Assembly: GCA_008017145.1 (NCBI GenBank)
Contig: SSGY01000142.1
Location: forward strand, 1-28,933
Reading direction: 5' to 3'
Length of the DNA stretch: 28,933 bases
Origin: Neisseriales bacterium
GTDB lineage: Bacteria; Pseudomonadota; Gammaproteobacteria; Burkholderiales; UBA11063
Part shown: in pieces, positions 25,638 through 28,933 of the stretch
Position numbering within the stretch: position 1 is the stretch's first letter
How the letters are laid out: each line of letters begins with the position of its first letter
The notes under the pieces: model-generated
The model's input: the letters and a program-made list of their open reading frames with translations, nothing else
What the model was told of the DNA's origin: nothing
Database searches by the model: none
Translations under genes and position numbers: made by a program

Positions 25638-26225
25638 ATGCTAAATAAAATATTAATCTTAGCTTTGTCATCTATCGCGGTTAGCGTTTATGCAGATGAA
25701 ACCGTAAGCTCAGGTTCAACTCCGGGCTACGTGCAGGCTGAGCACAGCAAGGCTGAAAGTCAGGGTGATAATCAAAAAACTAGTTTTGATGCAAACAAAA
25801 CCGCTGGCTCAGCACAGGTAAATAGTCCGACTGTTAGTTCTATTGCGTATAGTGGGGCACAATTTCCTCAGCAAAACCAGTTAACAGGTAAAGCAGGACA
25901 AAAATATAATTCCAGTCATCCAAAAAGCAAACACTCAAAAAATAAGACTAAGAGTTTTGATAACAATAATACTGATAATTCAAATCAGGAAAATAGTCCA
26001 ACTGTTAATTCAATGTTGTATAGTGGTGCACAATTCCCACAACAAAATGCAATTACTACTAGCAAAGCTAAAAATTCTAACAGTGCGGGAAGTAACAGTA
26101 AACCAGTTAATAATCCAACTGTAAATTCACGTTTATCTAGCGCAAACATGTTCCCACAACAAAATACGTTTAATAATGATGGCAAAAGTACTAGTAATAA
26201 ACCAACCTCTAGTTCTGGAATGTGA
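25638..26225 (+). CDS. Exported low-complexity protein with three 19-residue repeats, unknown function
   Basis: Not a family I recognise. It has 195 residues: a clear signal peptide (MLNKILILALSSIAVSVYA) and no lipobox, then a Ser/Asn/Lys/Gln-rich, probably disordered chain. Three copies of a motif, consensus N-S/N-PTV-x-S, six variable residues, then FPQQN, begin at residues 62, 119 and 158 (the first two both read YSGAQFPQQN at the end). The linkers are basic and Ser/Asn-rich. Its position between tolB and pal, with its own promoter, suggests a periplasmic accessory of Tol-Pal or an envelope-binding peptide; that is inference only. No Cys; no transmembrane segment beyond the signal. Confidence 0.75.
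   Translation: MLNKILILALSSIAVSVYADETVSSGSTPGYVQAEHSKAESQGDNQKTSFDANKTAGSAQVNSPTVSSIAYSGAQFPQQNQLTGKAGQKYNSSHPKSKHSKNKTKSFDNNNTDNSNQENSPTVNSMLYSGAQFPQQNAITTSKAKNSNSAGSNSKPVNNPTVNSRLSSANMFPQQNTFNNDGKSTSNKPTSSSGM
25821..26165 (+). repeat. Three coding repeats of a PTV...FPQQN motif
   Basis: Copies of 57 nt at 25821-25877, 25992-26048 and 26109-26165. Offsets of 57 and 39 codons show spaced rather than tandem duplication. Copies 1 and 2 are the closest in protein; copy 3 has lost YSGA (reads SSANM) but keeps PTV and FPQQN. The third codon positions differ between copies, suggesting the protein motif is what has been kept. Confidence 0.85.
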
Positions 26226-26236
26226 TAATCTTAATG

Positions 26237-26265
26237 TTTACAGCCGTAATAAAATCGTGTATAAT
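26237..26265 (+). promoter_or_regulatory. Promoter for pal
   Basis: TTTACA (26237-26242), 17 bp, TATAAT (26260-26265): 5-of-6 and 6-of-6 with ideal spacing. It lies in the 92-base gap before pal, which also has a GAAAGGAAA ribosome binding site. This would make pal-cpoB independent of the tolR promoter and probably strongly expressed. Confidence 0.85.
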
Positions 26266-26317
26266 CACGCTTAGAGGCTTTATAAAATTTACTTAACCCC
26301 TGAAAGGAAACTTAAAT

Positions 26318-26869
26318 ATGAAAAAATTATTAGCTCTGGTTATTGCTGGTAGTGCATTGGTAGCATGTTCTTCTAACAAAGCTCCAGTAGAAGCTCCAGT
26401 TGCATCTGCTCCAGTAGCAGCTCCAGTTGCATCTGCTCCAGTTGTATCTAATCACAATAGCGTATACTTCGCATTTAATAAATACGATATTAAAGATGAT
26501 TACGCTGGTGTTGTGAAAGCTAATGGAAGCTACTTAGCTGCAAATGCTGCTGCTAAAGTACAAGTACAAGGTAATACTGATGATATCGGTTCTGTTGAGT
26601 ACAATTTGTCATTAGGTCAAAAACGTGCTGATGCAGTTAAAAAAGCTTTAATTGCTACTGGTGCTAGCAAAGCTCAAGTTGAGGCTACTTCTAATGGTAA
26701 ATTAAAAGCTAAATATGCTAACGATACTTCAGAAGCTCGTGCTATGAATCGTCGTGCTGATATTACTTATAAAGCAGCTCAACCAGCTGGCTACTCTGAA
26801 GATAGCAATGGTTTACCAATGGTTGACGGTAGCGTTTATAATGGTACTGTTGCTCAAGGTGTTGAATAA
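26318..26869 (+). CDS. pal: Peptidoglycan-associated lipoprotein Pal
   Basis: Outer-membrane lipoprotein that binds peptidoglycan and TolB. It has 183 residues. The lipobox is LVAC with C17 as the lipidated residue. A short Ala-Pro-Val linker (22-43) precedes the OmpA-like domain (about 48-151): VYFAFNKYDI, then GNTDDIGSVEYNLSLGQKRA, then RRADITY. The Asp and Arg that grip diaminopimelate in this fold (D in NTDD, R in NRRAD) are present. A ~32-residue tail with 'GYSEDSNGLPMVDGS' follows the domain and is unusual for Pal. The linker DNA holds a 27-nt tandem repeat. Uniform codon use (GCT, GGT, CCA) suggests high expression. Confidence 0.95.
   Translation: MKKLLALVIAGSALVACSSNKAPVEAPVASAPVAAPVASAPVVSNHNSVYFAFNKYDIKDDYAGVVKANGSYLAANAAAKVQVQGNTDDIGSVEYNLSLGQKRADAVKKALIATGASKAQVEATSNGKLKAKYANDTSEARAMNRRADITYKAAQPAGYSEDSNGLPMVDGSVYNGTVAQGVE
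26381..26449 (+). repeat. 27-nt tandem repeat in the Pal linker
   Basis: Unit 1 is 26381-26407, unit 2 is 26408-26434 (26 of 27 identical, an A-to-C change turning Glu to Ala) and a partial unit follows at 26435-26449. Each unit encodes APV(E/A)APVAS. Being in frame and a multiple of three, copy-number change would alter linker length without breaking Pal. Confidence 0.9.
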
Positions 26870-26871
26870 CC

Positions 26872-27603
26872 ATGAAAAAAAGTTTGTTGACGATTTTAGG
26901 ATTGTCAGCAAACCTTTTTCTAACAGGTTGTGCTGATGATCAAGCACGTCAGCAGATAGCGGACACTAATCAACGCTTGAATCAAATCCAACAAAATGTT
27001 GGTGTTCTAGATAACAAAGTCTCTAATCAAAAAATGCTGGATTTGCTCAATCAGGTTAATGACCTTCAAAGTCAGATTAATCAGTTAAATGGTCGTGTGA
27101 CTAATTTAGAGCAGGGTCAGGGCAATGCTCAAGGTGATGCAGGTCAACAATTGCAATCCCTTGATTTACGTGTTCAGGCCTTGGAGAGTGCTATTGGTGG
27201 AGGTTCTGCTGTTGTGCGTAGCGCTAAAGCGCCGCAAAACGCAATGAATTCTCAGTTGCAAGACGCAATTAAGAAAATCCAATCCAATAATATTGCTCCA
27301 GCGATCACTGAGTTGCAGGCAATTATTGCTAGTGGTGATAAAAATTCCGCTGCCAGTGCGCGTTATTTCTTGTCTGTGGCATATGTAGCAAATAGTCAAT
27401 ATAAAGAGGCTATTAATGAAGCGAATAAATTCATTGCTACTAACTCAAATAATAAATACGTTCCTGATGCTATGCGGGTAGTCTATATCTCACAAACTCA
27501 ATTGGGAAACACTACAGCGGCTAATGCCACTGCTAAAAAACTAATCAAGAGTTTTCCCAATAGTGAAGCTGCTAAAAAAGTTGCCAAACAACTCCAGCAA
27601 TAA
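26872..27603 (+). CDS. cpoB: Cell division coordinator CpoB (YbgF)
   Basis: Coordinates outer-membrane constriction with septal peptidoglycan synthesis together with Tol-Pal. It has 243 residues. The N-terminus ends in LTGC, a lipobox with C20, whereas E. coli CpoB has an ordinary signal peptide, so this copy is predicted to be an outer-membrane lipoprotein. A long coiled-coil (about 25-90, rich in Gln/Asn/Leu) is followed by a C-terminal TPR domain (about 125-243; KIQSNNIAPAITELQAII, ARYFLSVAYVANSQYKEAI). It starts two bases after the pal stop, the conserved pal-cpoB order, and a terminator follows. Confidence 0.93.
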   Translation: MKKSLLTILGLSANLFLTGCADDQARQQIADTNQRLNQIQQNVGVLDNKVSNQKMLDLLNQVNDLQSQINQLNGRVTNLEQGQGNAQGDAGQQLQSLDLRVQALESAIGGGSAVVRSAKAPQNAMNSQLQDAIKKIQSNNIAPAITELQAIIASGDKNSAASARYFLSVAYVANSQYKEAINEANKFIATNSNNKYVPDAMRVVYISQTQLGNTTAANATAKKLIKSFPNSEAAKKVAKQLQQ

Positions 27604-27607
27604 TATA

Positions 27608-27637
27608 AAAACTCAAGCTATGCTTGAGTTTTCTTTT
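27608..27637 (+). terminator. Intrinsic terminator closing the Tol-Pal operon
   Basis: An 11-bp perfect stem (27608-27618 and 27622-27632) with a TAT loop and a T-rich tail (TTTTCTTTT). It begins five bases after the cpoB stop. Confidence 0.93.
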
Positions 27638-27651
27638 GTTAAAAGTAATCT

Positions 27652-28020
27652 ATGCAAGTTAATCTACATGATGGAAATGGTAATCAATTCTCGCATTATT
27701 CCGATTCTAGTGTTACAATAAATACAATAGAGTATTCTGATAATATATTGGTTTCACCACAAAATATTGAGCCATTGCATTTAAAATCAATCACCGAATT
27801 AAGTGAAGCTAATTGCGAGTTTCTGCTTAGCTACCAACCAGATTTAATTATTTTTGGAACTGGCAGTAAAATCTGCTACCCTGATAGTAAATTTCTGTTG
27901 ATGTTGCAACAAAAACAAATTGGCTTTGAAGTTATGCCGATTCCTGCTTTGTGCCGTACGTATAATTATCTAATTGGTGAAGGGAGAAATGTTCTAGGTC
28001 TAATTATTTTTGATAAATAA
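27652..28020 (+). CDS. Mth938/DUF498-domain protein
   Basis: A 122-residue soluble protein of the Mth938-like family, related to the mitochondrial complex I assembly factor NDUFAF3. The family pattern is visible in PDLIIFGTGSK, then 'FEVMPIPALCRTYNYLIGEGR' and the closing VLGLIIF. Bacterial function is unknown. It lies 50 bases after the cpoB stop with the operon terminator between, and no clear promoter or ribosome binding site is seen, so it may be read by leak-through. The next gene is convergent. Confidence 0.85.
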   Translation: MQVNLHDGNGNQFSHYSDSSVTINTIEYSDNILVSPQNIEPLHLKSITELSEANCEFLLSYQPDLIIFGTGSKICYPDSKFLLMLQQKQIGFEVMPIPALCRTYNYLIGEGRNVLGLIIFDK

Positions 28021-28064
28021 ATATCTATACAATTAATTACTACTGACTTATTGCTATAAATTTT

Positions 28065-28745
28065 CTATCGAGCTTGCCTTATAATGTATTCAGGTAACTC
28101 TTGGGTACTACTGATTTTGTTTCCATAAGCTGGTAACTCGTTGGCTAATGAGAGGTTGCATGTTGTGCTAGATGGTGGAAAATATTCCAGCATCAGACGT
28201 AGTTTGTCTTTATCACTTGGACCAGAAATTTCCTTTACTAATTCTATAGCCAGATCAATTCCGCTACTTACGCCCCCAGCCGTCCATATTTTTCCAGATT
28301 TAACTATTCGCTGTGGTACCATTTTAATTGTTTTATCTTCTGCAAGTTCTTTAATCGCACGCCAATAAGTAGTAGCTGAGTGATGTTTCAGAAGTCCTGC
28401 TTTTGCCAGTAGAAAAGCCCCTGTACATACTGATAGCATAAGCTTGCATGATTGATGCTGTTGCTTAATAAAGTTGATCAATTGTTGATTATTTGCTTGC
28501 TCAAGTCGTCCCAAGCCACCCGGAACTATCAGATAGTCAAGTGGCTCACAATCGGCAAAACTGCAATGAGATTTTAGAATTATTTCACTATCACACTCAA
28601 CATAAGTGCCTAATTCTGAAATGAGACATAATGATACGGAGGGATTTAGCTTTTGCCATATTGCAAATACTTCCCACGGACCAATTGCATCCAAGGGTTG
28701 TACCTTATCATAAATAAGAATGCCGATTTTAATCTTATTCGTCAT
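28065..28745 (-). CDS. DJ-1/PfpI family protein, isonitrile-hydratase-like
   Basis: A 226-residue protein of the DJ-1/PfpI (class I glutamine-amidotransferase-like) fold. The nucleophile elbow is C107 in LSVCTGAFLLAKAGLL, with the upstream VPGGLGRLE loop and the acidic D19 in VQPLDAIGPWEVF. HSATTYWRAI and GGVSSGIDLAIELV match the isonitrile hydratase (InhA)-type subgroup. The true substrate cannot be read from sequence; glyoxalase- or amidase-like activity is also possible. It starts 14 bases after the fumC stop and is probably cotranscribed. Confidence 0.88.
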   Translation of the reverse strand: MTNKIKIGILIYDKVQPLDAIGPWEVFAIWQKLNPSVSLCLISELGTYVECDSEIILKSHCSFADCEPLDYLIVPGGLGRLEQANNQQLINFIKQQHQSCKLMLSVCTGAFLLAKAGLLKHHSATTYWRAIKELAEDKTIKMVPQRIVKSGKIWTAGGVSSGIDLAIELVKEISGPSDKDKLRLMLEYFPPSSTTCNLSLANELPAYGNKISSTQELPEYIIRQAR

Positions 28746-28759
28746 ATCTTATCATGCTT

Positions 28760-28933
28760 TTAAGAGTGAGTCATATCAAGTGGAATTACCCATTGATCGT
28801 ATTCACTTGAGGTTAAAAAGCCAAGTTCTAATGCGGCAGTTTTAAGATCCAAACCTTCATGATGAGCTTTTTTAGCAATTTTGGCAGCTTTATCATAACC
28901 AATATGGCGATTCAGCGCAGTTACCAGCATTAG
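28760..28933 (-). CDS. fumC: Fumarate hydratase class II, C-terminal end (5' part outside window)
   Basis: The last 57 residues of the TCA-cycle enzyme that interconverts fumarate and malate. The fragment reads [19 protein letters not shown], then [18 protein letters not shown] and [13 protein letters not shown] before the stop at 28760-28762, a close match to the FumC C-terminal domain. Aspartase (AspA) is a relative, but the YDQWV.P.DM ending fits FumC. Frame is open to the right edge. Confidence 0.93.
   Translation of the reverse strand, partial: LMLVTALNRHIGYDKAAKIAKKAHHEGLDLKTAALELGFLTSSEYDQWVIPLDMTHS

Noticed and set aside
25985..26185. A Leu/Cys-rich antisense frame under the repeat protein
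   Set aside because: It is a mirror of the repeat coding sequence on the other strand, with no start signal of its own.
26256..26269. CGTG...CACG inverted repeat around the pal -10 box as an operator
   Set aside because: Only a 4-bp arm on each side; too short to separate from chance.
1..28933. Mobile elements, CRISPR arrays, tRNA or rRNA genes
   Set aside because: No transposase or integrase motifs, no regularly spaced direct repeats outside coding linkers, and no tRNA- or rRNA-like sequence seen by eye; genes are housekeeping in kind and evenly AT-rich.

Overview
The window is AT-rich, gene-dense chromosome of a Gram-negative bacterium with a complete outer-membrane outfit: lipid A/Kdo synthesis (lpxK, kdsB), Tol-Pal, YhdP/AsmA-like proteins and a beta-barrel candidate. 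A small DUF3460-type protein, a family I associate with betaproteobacteria, together with the low GC, points to a low-GC betaproteobacterium, perhaps near Neisseriales. That placement is inference. I see no insertion sequence, prophage, CRISPR array, rRNA or tRNA. No stretch without a gene exceeds 300 bases.

Layout. (1) 1-1783 (+): the 3' end of a yhdP-like gene followed by a Nit-type amidase. It is separated from the oppositely oriented sodB (1844-2422, -) by a perfect 17-bp bidirectional terminator. (2) 2623-4360 (+): coaD overlapping an RsmB/NOP rRNA methyltransferase gene. (3) 4431-8152 (+): a CNT nucleoside transporter closed by a strong terminator, then a divergent SSS-like transporter overlapping rlmE. 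(4) 8243-12066 (+): ftsH, glmM, dedA, without the folP that often lies between ftsH and glmM. (5) 12077-13643 (+): a promoter, a putative outer-membrane barrel, a terminator and a YqiA-like esterase. (6) 13606-20387 (-): a tight cluster read lpxK, ycaR, kdsB, HAD-phosphatase-like, yhdP-like. Its 56-residue ycaR gene has four cysteines and overlaps both neighbours. (7) 20638-22168 (+): nudJ-mnmA. (8) 22262-27632 (+): DUF3460, an O-methyltransferase, tolR, tolA, tolB, a repeat-containing exported protein, pal and cpoB, ending in a terminator. (9) 27652-28020 (+): an Mth938-domain protein. (10) 28065-28933 (-): the 3' end of fumC followed by a DJ-1/PfpI protein.

Most of the window serves envelope building: amino-sugar supply (glmM), lipid A and Kdo (lpxK, kdsB), lipid traffic (two YhdP-like proteins, DedA), quality control (FtsH) and constriction/OM integrity (Tol-Pal-CpoB). 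The strongest leads are: two YhdP paralogs in one window; a HAD acid-phosphatase-like protein whose nucleophilic aspartate is alanine, encoded beside the second YhdP; a Tol-Pal locus without tolQ at its head; and an unfamiliar exported protein with three copies of a 19-residue motif, encoded between tolB and pal with its own consensus-like promoter.
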